From: Aquificota bacterium
GTDB lineage: Bacteria; Thermosulfidibacterota; Thermosulfidibacteria; Thermosulfidibacterales; Thermosulfidibacteraceae
Reading direction: 5' to 3'
Length of the DNA: 13,094 nt
NCBI GenBank assembly: GCA_015494645.1
Contig: WGAU01000063.1
Location: 1 to 13,094, forward strand
The notes below the pieces were generated by a model. The model saw only the letters and a program-made list of their open reading frames with translations, did no database searches and was not told the origin of the DNA. Below, one piece after another: positions 1 through 7,286 of the stretch (positions within the stretch are counted from its first letter, which is position 1; each line of letters starts with the position of its first letter). Made by a program: the position numbers and the translations under genes.

Positions 1-7
1 CAGGCAT
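1..7 (-). CDS. Possible start of a gene running off the left edge
   Basis: On the minus strand an ATG at 7-5 is preceded by AAAAGGAG, ending 7 bases upstream. That is a strong Shine-Dalgarno sequence at good spacing. Only two codons and one base are visible, so no product can be named. An alternative is that this frame is not a separate gene but that the preceding 32-codon ORF is frameshifted and continues leftward in another frame. Confidence 0.3.
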
Positions 8-10
8 GCT

Positions 11-109
11 TTAACTCCTTTTAGCGCCTAACCCAACAAGCAGAGGAAGCATTCTTTTAAGTTCTCGTTCTAACAATTCCCTATCCTTTAAACCTGTTCT
101 ATGGCCCAT
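11..109 (-). CDS. Small 32-aa ORF coupled to folK; possibly the N-terminus of a frameshifted nucleotidyltransferase
   Basis: The ATG overlaps the folK stop in the arrangement TGATG, the usual form of translational coupling. The product is 32 residues, with a charged helix followed by LPLLVGLGAKR and a TAA stop. This resembles the segment that precedes the GS(x)nG motif in minimal nucleotidyltransferase (MNT-type) proteins; that is a family resemblance recalled from memory, not a search. If one A were removed from the AAAA run near the end, the frame would stay open past the TAA to the window edge (reading ...GAKGVKACL). It may therefore be a broken gene, a sequencing or assembly indel, a programmed frameshift, or a genuine small peptide. 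The missing sequence to the left prevents a decision. Confidence 0.4.
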   Translation of the reverse strand: MGHRTGLKDRELLERELKRMLPLLVGLGAKRS

Positions 110-615
110 CAAAGTTTCTCACAAAAACAATGCAAATGGTAAGTAGCGCAATGGCAGGGTTTTATCCACTGGTGATTTAACCTATTTAACAACTTTTCAC
201 AAGACGACCCCTCAATACCCTTGAAACCAAGATCTACGAGACATTGAACCACGAACCTCCGTTGCCTCCAGTGCCTGTGCGGAACTTCCAGGCTGTCATC
301 AAAATATCTACCCCCAGACCACCATATTATATCCACATCAATTTCCCTCGGTCCCCAGCGAAACCTTTCTCTCCTTCCAACCTCCTTCTCTGTCCACTTG
401 CATATATCCAACATTTCCCTTGGACTCACATAGCACTCAAAAAACGCACATACATTCAAAAAGTACGGCTGATCAGGTCCAACAGGCTCCGTCAAATAAA
501 CATTTGATAAACCAACAACCTTAAAATCCCTACTAAGCAAAATATTCACGGCCCTAATAATGTTCAGCATTCTGCTGCCAACATTGGAGCCAAAAGATAA
601 CACGTATCTTTCCAT
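109..615 (-). CDS. folK: 2-amino-4-hydroxy-6-hydroxymethyldihydropteridine pyrophosphokinase (HPPK)
   Basis: FolK transfers pyrophosphate from ATP to 6-hydroxymethyl-7,8-dihydropterin in cytosolic folate synthesis. The 168-residue product has the family's order of motifs: an N-terminal FGSNVGSR loop, EPVGPDQPYFLN (pterin side), the RFRWGPREIDVDI segment with the two magnesium-binding aspartates of the DxD pair, then VPHRHWRQRRFV. The length is normal (about 160). I chose the ATG at 615 because a GGGGG stretch (minus strand, 625-621) lies 5 bases before it; a TTG at 627 would add four residues but overlaps that ribosome-binding site. The last 20 or so residues are rich in Cys and His and do not look conserved. 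The gene diverges from dnaA across the origin-side spacer, so it is probably transcribed away from the origin on the other replichore. The downstream small ORF overlaps its stop codon. Confidence 0.93.
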   Translation of the reverse strand: MERYVLSFGSNVGSRMLNIIRAVNILLSRDFKVVGLSNVYLTEPVGPDQPYFLNVCAFFECYVSPREMLDICKWTEKEVGRRERFRWGPREIDVDIIWWSGGRYFDDSLEVPHRHWRQRRFVVQCLVDLGFKGIEGSSCEKLLNRLNHQWIKPCHCATYHLHCFCEKL

Positions 616-804
616 TGATACCCCCAAGGCTCTCTGATATATGTTCTACATCTCGATTCCACAACACCTGCTTGTGGAAAACTCTGTGGAAAAATTGGAA
701 AGTAATTTTCTTGGTTTGGATGTAAGTGATTGTTTTATCTGTACGTTTTTCTGTGGAATTTTTGAAGTGCGTTTGTGGAAAACTAAGTAAGTTGGAGACA
801 AACC
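616..804. promoter_or_regulatory. folK-dnaA divergent spacer with a DnaA-box-like cluster
   Basis: This 189-base spacer should hold the promoters of both folK and dnaA. It carries four TGTGGAA sequences in one orientation: TGTGGAAAA at 673-681, 685-693 and 774-782, and TGTGGAATT at 752-760. On the other strand TGTGGAAAA reads TTTTCCACA, one base from the consensus DnaA box TTATCCACA. A fifth, opposed copy (GATTCCACA, 655-663) makes a perfect 8-bp inverted repeat with the first, TTCCACAA at 657-664 and TTGTGGAA at 672-679, with a 7-base loop. The likely role is DnaA binding for autoregulation of dnaA and possibly part of a bipartite origin. No convincing -35/-10 pair stands out; TTGGTT (711-716) with TTTTAT (733-738) is only weak. 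Confidence 0.7.
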
Positions 805-2124
805 ATGGATTTCAAAGAAATCTGGGAGAACCTGCTAAACTCTGTTTCAAAAAGAATACCACCATCAAGTGTGGAGACTTGGTTAAAGCCAACAAGACTA
901 TTGAAGGTTGAAGACAACAAATTTTTCATTGAGGTACCCAACAAGTTCTACAGAAGCTGGATCTCAGAAAATTACGAAAATATTCTCAAAAACGAAATAT
1001 CAGGGATATTTGGCGTCGAAGAACCCATCATTGAATACATCGTAAACCAGAAGGAAAAGAAAACACAAGAAGAACTCAGAAAAAACACAGAAGAGACTTC
1101 ACAGAAGCCAAACCTAAACCCCAAGTACACTTTTGAGAACTTTGTGGTGGGTCCAAGCAACCAATTTGCCCATGCTTCAGCTTTAGCAGTAGCCGAAAAG
1201 CCCGGTAAGGTTTACAATCCCCTATTTATTTACGGAGGCGTGGGACTTGGAAAAACCCATCTTCTGCACGCAATAGGACATAAGGTGCTGAAAGATCATC
1301 CACAGTTAAAGATCACATACACATCGGCCGAGAAGTTTATGAATGAGCTCATTGACAGTATAAAAAACGACAAAATGTCCTCTTTCAGAAGAAAATACAG
1401 AAAGACAGATGTCTTACTGATAGATGATATACAGTTCATAGCCGGGAAGGATCGAACCCAAGAAGAGTTTTTCCACACATTCAACGAACTTCACAACGAG
1501 GGTAAACAGATAGTCCTTTCATCAGACAGGCCACCTGCAGAAATGGATCATATAGAGGAAAGACTGAAGTCACGATTCCAGTGGGGTCTAATAGCAGACA
1601 TACAACCCCCAGACCTTGAAACCAGAATCGCCATACTGAAGAAAAAAGCAGAAGCAGAGGGGATCAACCTACCAGACGATGTGGCCTACATAATTGCCAA
1701 GAGAATTAGATCTAATGTCAGGGAACTCGAAGGGTGTCTTGTTAAGATAAGCGCCATGGCATCCCTCATGAACCAACAGATTACTGTAGAGCTTGCAAGG
1801 AGGGTGCTTGATTCCATGTACCCTTACCAAGAAGAGGATCTGTCACCTAATGCAATAATAAAGCTGGTTGCAGAAAGATTTGATCTCAAACCGAGTGATT
1901 TAAAGTCAAGAAAAAGAAGTAAAAACATCGTGTTGCCCAGGCAGATAGCCATGTATTTGATAAGAAAGGTAACATCCCTTTCATTGCCTGAAATAGGCGA
2001 ACTATTTGGTGGTATGGATCATTCTTCGGTTCATCACGGAATAAAGAAGGTGGAAAACCTGTTGAAAAGTGATCCTTCAATCAGAAAAGCTGTGGAAGAT
2101 CTGGAAAGGAGAATTGAATTTTGA
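805..2124 (+). CDS. dnaA: Chromosomal replication initiator protein DnaA
   Basis: DnaA is the AAA+ initiator that binds DnaA boxes, melts the origin and helps load the helicase. All four domains are visible in 439 residues, a normal length. Domain I is about 1-80 (start MDFKEIWENLL). A short charged linker at about 81-108 follows. The AAA+ core has Walker A GGVGLGKTH (144-152), Walker B VLLIDDIQF (203-211), the RLKSRF arginine-finger region near 253-258 and sensor 2 NVRELEG (304-310). Domain IV ends with the DNA-contacting signature GGMDHSSVHHGIKK (402-415), a variant of the common GGRDHTTV form. The ATG at 805 has GGAG (794-797) 7 bases upstream. DnaA-box-like sites just before and after the gene suggest autoregulation. 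On the plus strand G and C counts are about equal here, unlike the strong G excess of the later genes. Confidence 0.98.
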   Translation: MDFKEIWENLLNSVSKRIPPSSVETWLKPTRLLKVEDNKFFIEVPNKFYRSWISENYENILKNEISGIFGVEEPIIEYIVNQKEKKTQEELRKNTEETSQKPNLNPKYTFENFVVGPSNQFAHASALAVAEKPGKVYNPLFIYGGVGLGKTHLLHAIGHKVLKDHPQLKITYTSAEKFMNELIDSIKNDKMSSFRRKYRKTDVLLIDDIQFIAGKDRTQEEFFHTFNELHNEGKQIVLSSDRPPAEMDHIEERLKSRFQWGLIADIQPPDLETRIAILKKKAEAEGINLPDDVAYIIAKRIRSNVRELEGCLVKISAMASLMNQQITVELARRVLDSMYPYQEEDLSPNAIIKLVAERFDLKPSDLKSRKRSKNIVLPRQIAMYLIRKVTSLSLPEIGELFGGMDHSSVHHGIKKVENLLKSDPSIRKAVEDLERRIEF

Positions 2125-2146
2125 AGTTTTCAACACAACCTACAGG

Positions 2147-2155
2147 TTATCCACA
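2147..2155 (+). promoter_or_regulatory. DnaA box (perfect consensus TTATCCACA)
   Basis: This is an exact match to the classical 9-mer DnaA box, 23 bases after the dnaA stop. It has the same orientation as the second box at 2210-2218, so an oligomer would extend toward the A+T-rich tract. Confidence 0.85.
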
Positions 2156-2209
2156 AACGTATCAAATCCATACCAGCAAAGCTCCTTGCATTATACTTGT
2201 GTTTCAACA

Positions 2210-2218
2210 ATATCCACA
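2210..2218 (+). promoter_or_regulatory. DnaA box (ATATCCACA, 8 of 9)
   Basis: This site differs from TTATCCACA only at the first base. It lies 63 bases from the perfect box in the same orientation and directly borders the trio-like element, the position expected for the box from which DnaA loads onto single strands. Confidence 0.7.
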
Positions 2219-2225
2219 AGGCATA

Positions 2226-2237
2226 TTACTAGTACTA
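2226..2237 (+). promoter_or_regulatory. DnaA-trio-like element containing a CTAG site
   Basis: Seven bases after the DnaA box the plus strand reads TTA-CTA-GTA-CTA. On the complementary strand, read 3' to 5' away from the box, three of four triplets fit the published DnaA-trio pattern 3'-[G/A]A[T/A]-5'. The third triplet does not fit. The same bases hold the palindrome TACTAGTA (2227-2234) with one of only two CTAG sites in the window (2229-2232). Confidence 0.4.
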
Positions 2238-2306
2238 AACTGAAGAAAACTTGAAAACATTAAGCAGAACGCTAAAATTAGGCCGAGTATTTGCTTGGAG
2301 GTTGTC

Positions 2307-3446
2307 ATGGGTAAGTGCTTAACAGACAAAGGATCTTTCTTGGGAGCTTTGCAGCTGATACAAGGTATCGTAGAAAAGAAAGCCATCAATCCAATACTAA
2401 CGTCCATAGTTATCGAAACGATAGGAGACGATACCCTTGTCATAAAAGCTACCAATCTTGAAGAAAGCATGATAATCCAAATGTGGTCAGAGATACACGA
2501 ACCTATAAACACCGCAGTGTCAGCAAAGAAACTTGCCGAATTTGTTAAGGAGCTTCCCGATATGCCCCTCACCTTAAGCACTTCTCAGGATACAACAACC
2601 ATGCAGATAGAAGTGGGAAGTATCAGAGCCAGTTTTCCATTGTTGGATTTGGAAGATTTTCCCGAGCTGCCCAGTATCCCAGAGGACACAGTGCTATTAA
2701 ACAGAGATGCATTTTTAGATGCCTTAGAAAAGGTTAGTTTTTCCATAGCCACCGATGCGGTATCCATGCCCCTGATGGGTATGCTGTTCAAAAAGGAGGG
2801 AAACTTTTTGAGTTTTGTTTCTACCGATGGGCACAGGCTTTCTTTGGTTGAGAAAAATGTGGAAGGTCTGGGCGGCGAAGACTTTGAAATGATTATACCT
2901 AAAAAAGGTGTTCAGCAAATCGTTAAGATCTTGGAGAAAAAGGTTGAAGTTGACTCCGTTGAAGTGGGTTTCTCTGAAAACCACTTCTACATGAAGGCTG
3001 GTAATGTGCAGTTGTTCAGTAGAGTGCTTGAGGGTAGGTATCCCAACTATAGGAGGGTACTACCTGAAGAGTTTGACAAGGAGTTTGTCATTTCTTCGCA
3101 GGAGTTTATGAAGGCGGCAAGGAGGGTTTCCCTTTTCTCGGAGGATAAAACCAAGAGTATAAGGATAGAGTTTAATCCTGATGAGGAAAATATTGTGGTT
3201 TCTTCCGTGATTACCCCTGGAACGGCATTTTCTGGAGCTGCCTCGCAAACAGTGGAAATTGCGGAGTGTAAGGGCACATCCTTTGTTTTTGGGCTTAACG
3301 CTAAGTATTTGATGGAAGCACTTAACGCCTTTGATTCTGAATATGTGCGGGTTTCAACTGGAGAAGCCCTTTGGCCTGTTAAGCTGACTTCGGACGAGGT
3401 TCCTGACTATGTACATGTGATAATGCCATTGAAACTGGAGGAGTAG
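2307..3446 (+). CDS. dnaN: DNA polymerase III beta subunit (sliding clamp)
   Basis: DnaN forms the ring that tethers DNA polymerase III and other clamp-binding proteins to DNA. The 379-residue product is close to the usual 365-380. Recognisable landmarks are DLEDFPELP (114-122), STDGHRLSL (172-180), the LEGRYPNYRRVLP segment (241-253) and the C-terminal VHVIMPLKL, matching the clamp's conserved IMPMRL-type end. I chose ATG 2307 because GGAGG (2297-2301) sits 5 bases before it; a TTG at 2295 would add four residues but is overlapped by that ribosome-binding site. dnaN follows the oriC candidate and is separated from gyrB by 2 bases. By hand count of sample lines, plus-strand G and C are balanced or C-rich to about 2580 and clearly G-rich from about 2760, so the skew changes sign inside this gene. 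Confidence 0.97.
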   Translation: MGKCLTDKGSFLGALQLIQGIVEKKAINPILTSIVIETIGDDTLVIKATNLEESMIIQMWSEIHEPINTAVSAKKLAEFVKELPDMPLTLSTSQDTTTMQIEVGSIRASFPLLDLEDFPELPSIPEDTVLLNRDAFLDALEKVSFSIATDAVSMPLMGMLFKKEGNFLSFVSTDGHRLSLVEKNVEGLGGEDFEMIIPKKGVQQIVKILEKKVEVDSVEVGFSENHFYMKAGNVQLFSRVLEGRYPNYRRVLPEEFDKEFVISSQEFMKAARRVSLFSEDKTKSIRIEFNPDEENIVVSSVITPGTAFSGAASQTVEIAECKGTSFVFGLNAKYLMEALNAFDSEYVRVSTGEALWPVKLTSDEVPDYVHVIMPLKLEE

Positions 3447-3448
3447 CC

Positions 3449-5833
3449 TTGCAGGTGAGAGAAACCGATTATACGGCAGGCAAGATAAAGATACTGGACG
3501 GTATAGAAGCGGTTAGAAAACGCCCTGCCATGTATATAGGAAGTACCGATTTCAAGGGGGTTCACCACCTCATATTTGAGGTAGTGGACAACAGTGTTGA
3601 TGAGGCAGTGGCAGGGTTCTGCAAAAACATAGAGGTGGTTATACACATAGACAATTCCATCACCGTTACCGATGATGGAAGGGGCATACCTGTGGACGTC
3701 CATCCGGAAGTGGGAAGGCCTGCTGTGGAAGTGGTTATGACTACTCTACATGCGGGTGGAAAGTTTGATACTGGAGCCTATAAGGTTTCGGGTGGTTTGC
3801 ATGGAGTTGGAGTTTCTGTAGTCAATGCCCTTTCGGAATGGTTGGAGGTTGAGGTTAGGAGGGGTGGTAAAATTTACAGACAGAGGTACGAGAGGGGACG
3901 GCCCGTTACAGATCTTGAAGTAGTAGGGGATACCAAAAGGACCGGAACAAAAGTTTCTTTTTTGCCTGATAGGGAGATCTTTCCCGACATAACCATAAGC
4001 TACGACTACGTAGCCAGTAGGTTGAGGGAACTTGCCTTCCTCAATCCTGGGCTAAAGATAGTTCTGAGGGATGAGCGGACAGACAAGGAGGAGGAGTTCT
4101 ACTACGAGGGTGGAATAAAATCTTTAATTGAGTATCTCAATGAGGGAAAGACACCGCTTTACAGGCAGGTCTTTTATATGGACCGTCACCACAATGGTAT
4201 CATTGTTGAGGTGGCGTTCCAGCACAACACTGGGTATACAGAAACTCTCTACTCTTTTGCCAATAACATAAGGACTGTGGATGGTGGGACCCATGTGAGC
4301 GGTTTCAGAAGTGCCTTTACAAGGTGCATAAATCAATTTGCTCAGAAGAACAATTTGTTAAAGGGGATTAAGGGAACTTTAACTGGGGATGATTTAAGGG
4401 AGGGGTTGACTGCTGTTATTAGTGTTAAGGTTCCCAATCCTCAGTTTGAGGGGCAGACCAAGACCAAACTTGGCAATTCAGAGGTAAAGGGTGCCGTTGA
4501 GAGTCTGTTTGCTGAGGAACTGAACGATTTTCTTGAGAGGTATCCTGATGTTGGAAAGCTTATAGTGGAAAAAGCCCTTGCGGCTGCCAAAGCAAGGGAA
4601 GCTGCCAGGAAGGCTAAGGAGCTTGTGAGGAAGAAAAGCAAGATTGACGGTGCTGCTCTACCGGGTAAGCTGGCCGACTGTTCTGAAAAGGATCCGAAGA
4701 AGAGGGAACTATTCATTGTAGAGGGTGAGTCTGCCGGCGGATCTGCAAAGCAGGGAAGGGACAGGAGCTTCCAGGCAATCCTGCCTTTGAGGGGAAAGAT
4801 ACTGAATGTGGAGAAGGCAAGGGTGGATAAGGTTCTGTCCAATCAGGAGATAAAGAACATTATCTTGGCGTTGGGTACCGGTGTGGAGGATGCGGAGTTT
4901 GATTTGAATAAGCTAAGGTATCACAAGGTGATAATAATGACCGATGCTGATGTGGATGGTGCTCACATAAGGACGCTGCTCCTAACTTTCTTTTTCAGAA
5001 AGATGAGGAAATTAGTTGAAGAGGGACATGTTTATGTGGCTCTTCCTCCCCTTTACAGGGTTAAGAAGGGTAAAATGGAAAGGTACTGCCAGAACGATGA
5101 GGAACTGGAGGAGTTTCTCTTTGAGGAGGGGATGAGGAATCTGGAGGTTTATGTAAACGGCAAGTCGGTTTCTGAGGATGAGTTAAAATCCTTGGTTGAG
5201 GATGTGAAGACCTACAGATTCTTGGAAAGAAAGTTTCTCTCCCGGGGTAAAGATCCTGATGTTGTTCTTCGATTTGCAAGGTTAGAAAATATTGAGTCTT
5301 TGCTGAAAGGAGAGGGATTGGATGAGTTTATGGCTGCTCTGAAAGGCGAAGTTAGTTTCAAGGATGCCTTTGTCGAACCGGACGAGGCAGGTTACTACAG
5401 GATTAAGGTGATCACTGAAAAGGATGGCGAAAAGGTTACCGTAGTGGATAGAGACTTTGTTAGAACTCCAAGGTTTAGGCGGTTAAGGGAGATAATAAGG
5501 AGGATTGAAGGATACAAGGGCAAAGCCTTTCGCCTTGTGAAAGACGGTAAACATGAGGTCTCAGTACCGAGTGCTGACGCTTTGTATGATGCCATTTTAG
5601 ATCTTGGCAGAAAAGGAGCAGAGATTCAGAGATACAAGGGTCTTGGAGAGATGAACCCTGATCAGCTCTGGGAGACTACCATGAATCCTGCAACGAGAAG
5701 GTTGAAGCTGGTTACTGTTGAGGATGCCGAGGAGGCGGATAGAATCTTTTCCATCCTTATGGGAGACGAAGTAGCTCCCAGAAGAAACTTTATTCAGACC
5801 TATGCCAAAGAGGCAAAGAACATAGATATCTAA
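3449..5833 (+). CDS. gyrB: DNA gyrase subunit B
   Basis: GyrB is the ATPase and TOPRIM half of gyrase, which introduces negative supercoils using GyrA as partner. The GHKL ATPase region shows EVVDNSVDEA (44-53), DDGRGIP (75-81) and GGLHGVG (115-121), with QTKTKLG (336-342) in the transducer domain. The TOPRIM domain has EGESAGGSA (425-433) and the metal-binding TDADVDGAH (498-506). The tail has QRYKGLGEMNP. At 794 residues it is the long form, with an extra block of roughly 170 residues between the TOPRIM DxD and QRYKGLGE, as in E. coli GyrB and unlike the roughly 640-residue Gram-positive form. ParE is the alternative, but the neighbourhood beside dnaN and the QRYKGLGEMNPDQLW tail favour GyrB. 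The start is a TTG with GGAGG (3437-3441) 7 bases upstream inside the end of dnaN; the GTG at 3455 is less well placed. Confidence 0.96.
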   Translation: MQVRETDYTAGKIKILDGIEAVRKRPAMYIGSTDFKGVHHLIFEVVDNSVDEAVAGFCKNIEVVIHIDNSITVTDDGRGIPVDVHPEVGRPAVEVVMTTLHAGGKFDTGAYKVSGGLHGVGVSVVNALSEWLEVEVRRGGKIYRQRYERGRPVTDLEVVGDTKRTGTKVSFLPDREIFPDITISYDYVASRLRELAFLNPGLKIVLRDERTDKEEEFYYEGGIKSLIEYLNEGKTPLYRQVFYMDRHHNGIIVEVAFQHNTGYTETLYSFANNIRTVDGGTHVSGFRSAFTRCINQFAQKNNLLKGIKGTLTGDDLREGLTAVISVKVPNPQFEGQTKTKLGNSEVKGAVESLFAEELNDFLERYPDVGKLIVEKALAAAKAREAARKAKELVRKKSKIDGAALPGKLADCSEKDPKKRELFIVEGESAGGSAKQGRDRSFQAILPLRGKILNVEKARVDKVLSNQEIKNIILALGTGVEDAEFDLNKLRYHKVIIMTDADVDGAHIRTLLLTFFFRKMRKLVEEGHVYVALPPLYRVKKGKMERYCQNDEELEEFLFEEGMRNLEVYVNGKSVSEDELKSLVEDVKTYRFLERKFLSRGKDPDVVLRFARLENIESLLKGEGLDEFMAALKGEVSFKDAFVEPDEAGYYRIKVITEKDGEKVTVVDRDFVRTPRFRRLREIIRRIEGYKGKAFRLVKDGKHEVSVPSADALYDAILDLGRKGAEIQRYKGLGEMNPDQLWETTMNPATRRLKLVTVEDAEEADRIFSILMGDEVAPRRNFIQTYAKEAKNIDI

Positions 5834-5845
5834 CCGGAGGCGAAG

Positions 5846-7282
5846 ATGCAGTTGAATCGTTTGTCCCTTGTTGAGGCTAAAAGGCTTGTAGATAAGGGTG
5901 AAACTTCTCCGGAAGAAATAGCAGAGGCGGTTTTGAAGCGCATTGAAGAGGTTGATGGTAAGATTAAGGCTTACATAACCGTGAACTGGTCTATGGTTGA
6001 GGATGCTAAGTCTGTAAAAAATGGTAAGCTATCGGGCATTCCCATTGCCGTTAAGGATAACATCTGCACTAAAGGTGTGAAGACCACTTGTGCATCAAAG
6101 ATACTTTACAACTTTGTTCCTCCCTATGATGCCACCGTTGTAGAGAAGATGAAAGCAGAAGGTTATGTGCTTGCCGGGAAGACTAACCTTGACGAGTTCG
6201 CCATGGGATCTTCCACGGAGAACTCTGCCTTTTTCACCACAAGGAATCCCTGGGATCTTGAAAGGGTGCCAGGCGGTTCCTCAGGAGGTTCTGCTGCAGC
6301 CGTTGCTGCTGACATGTGCATAGCTTCCCTTGGTTCAGATACAGGTGGTTCTATCAGGCAGCCCGCTGCGTTCTGCGGCGTCGTTGGGTTGAAGCCTACC
6401 TACGGCAGAGTTTCAAGATATGGGCTTGTTGCATTTGCGTCTTCTCTTGATCAGATCGGTCCTATAACGAAAACTGTTGAAGATGCTGCGTATCTTTTGG
6501 AGATCATATCGGGAAGGGATCCCATGGATTCCACAAGCGCCCCTGTTGATGTGGAAGATTTTAAGCAGAGGCTTTCAGAGGATGTTAAAGGTTTGAGGGT
6601 AGCTCTTCCCAAGGAATACTTTGCCGAGGGGATACAGGGGGAGGTTAAGGAAGAGGTTCTTTCTACGGTAAAGCTTCTTGAGAAGGAAGGTGTTGCTGTG
6701 GATGAAGTTTCTCTTCCCCACACGGAGTACGCTGTTGCCACGTATTATATTGTGGCTCCCGCCGAGGCTTCATCCAACCTTGCAAGGTATGATGGGGTAA
6801 AGTACGGGTACAGAGCTGAGGATTTTAACGGTTTGATAGATATGTATTTCAAAACGCGCTCCGAAGGCTTTGGAGACGAAGTAAAGAGAAGGATTATGCT
6901 TGGGACATACTCTTTGGCTTCAGGCTATTACGATGCCTATTATCTGAGGGCAAAAAAGGTCAGAACCCTGATAAAGAGGGACTTTGAGAGGGTCTTTGAG
7001 AACTTCGATGTGATAATTACTCCCACCTCTCCCACAACGGCTTTCAGGATTGGTGAGAAGTCCTCAGATCCGCTAACCATGTATCTTTCCGATATATTCA
7101 CCATATCGGTAAATCTTGCAGGGGTTCCAGCTATATCAATTCCCTGCGGGCTGGACAGCAACGGTCTTCCCATAGGACTTCAGATCATTGCCAAGCCCTT
7201 TGACGAGGCGACCTTGTTGAAGGTTGCTTACAGGATACAGGAGCTTGTTGATTTCAGGGGTAGGTATTCTCCTAAGGTATAG
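5846..7282 (+). CDS. gatA: Aspartyl/glutamyl-tRNA amidotransferase subunit A
   Basis: GatA is the glutaminase of GatCAB. It releases ammonia from glutamine, which GatB uses to convert Glu-tRNA(Gln) or Asp-tRNA(Asn) to the amidated forms. The amidase-signature triad is complete: Lys70 in PIAVKDN, cis-Ser145 in GGSSGGSAAA and nucleophile Ser169 in SDTGGSIRQPA, with the same spacing (75 and 24 residues) as I recall for S. aureus GatA. At 478 residues the length is normal. The ATG has CCGGAGG just upstream, 12 bases after gyrB. No gatC precedes it, although gatC often does; it must be elsewhere. The gene is followed 4 bases later by a lipoprotein gene and then by gatB, so the three are probably co-transcribed. 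Confidence 0.97.
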   Translation: MQLNRLSLVEAKRLVDKGETSPEEIAEAVLKRIEEVDGKIKAYITVNWSMVEDAKSVKNGKLSGIPIAVKDNICTKGVKTTCASKILYNFVPPYDATVVEKMKAEGYVLAGKTNLDEFAMGSSTENSAFFTTRNPWDLERVPGGSSGGSAAAVAADMCIASLGSDTGGSIRQPAAFCGVVGLKPTYGRVSRYGLVAFASSLDQIGPITKTVEDAAYLLEIISGRDPMDSTSAPVDVEDFKQRLSEDVKGLRVALPKEYFAEGIQGEVKEEVLSTVKLLEKEGVAVDEVSLPHTEYAVATYYIVAPAEASSNLARYDGVKYGYRAEDFNGLIDMYFKTRSEGFGDEVKRRIMLGTYSLASGYYDAYYLRAKKVRTLIKRDFERVFENFDVIITPTSPTTAFRIGEKSSDPLTMYLSDIFTISVNLAGVPAISIPCGLDSNGLPIGLQIIAKPFDEATLLKVAYRIQELVDFRGRYSPKV

Positions 7283-7286
7283 TTCT

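Larger units (their letters stand above)
2125..2306. other. dnaA-dnaN spacer: best candidate for the replication origin (oriC)
   Basis: This 182-base spacer contains a perfect DnaA box (2147-2155), a near-perfect box in the same orientation (2210-2218), and an A+T-rich tract from about 2219 to 2290 that starts with a DnaA-trio-like element (2226-2237). TTTTCAACA (2127-2135) and GTTTCAACA (2201-2209) look like weak boxes. The order box, short spacer, trio, A+T-rich DNA is the arrangement known for bacterial unwinding regions. The spacer also holds dnaN's ribosome-binding site (GGAGG, 2297-2301) and probably a dnaN promoter, though I cannot pick one. Placement of the origin here rather than upstream of dnaA is an inference, supported by the strand composition changing sign within dnaN. 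Confidence 0.7.

Noticed and set aside
711..738. dnaA promoter with -35 TTGGTT and -10 TTTTAT, 16-base spacing
   Set aside because: Only 3 of 6 and 4 of 6 consensus matches in an A+T-rich region; not strong enough to list.
726..911. 61-codon plus-strand ORF overlapping the start of dnaA
   Set aside because: It overlaps dnaA in another frame, covers DnaA-box-like DNA, lacks a good ribosome-binding site and has no recognisable protein features.
2125..2306. tRNA or small RNA gene in the dnaA-dnaN spacer
   Set aside because: No cloverleaf-like pairing or tRNA consensus boxes; the recognisable content is DnaA boxes, a trio-like element and A+T-rich DNA.
7224..7286. Upstream in-frame ATG that would extend the lipoprotein by 21 residues
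   Set aside because: It overlaps gatA deeply and would place charged and polar residues before the lipoprotein signal; ATG 7287 gives a clean signal peptide and lipobox.
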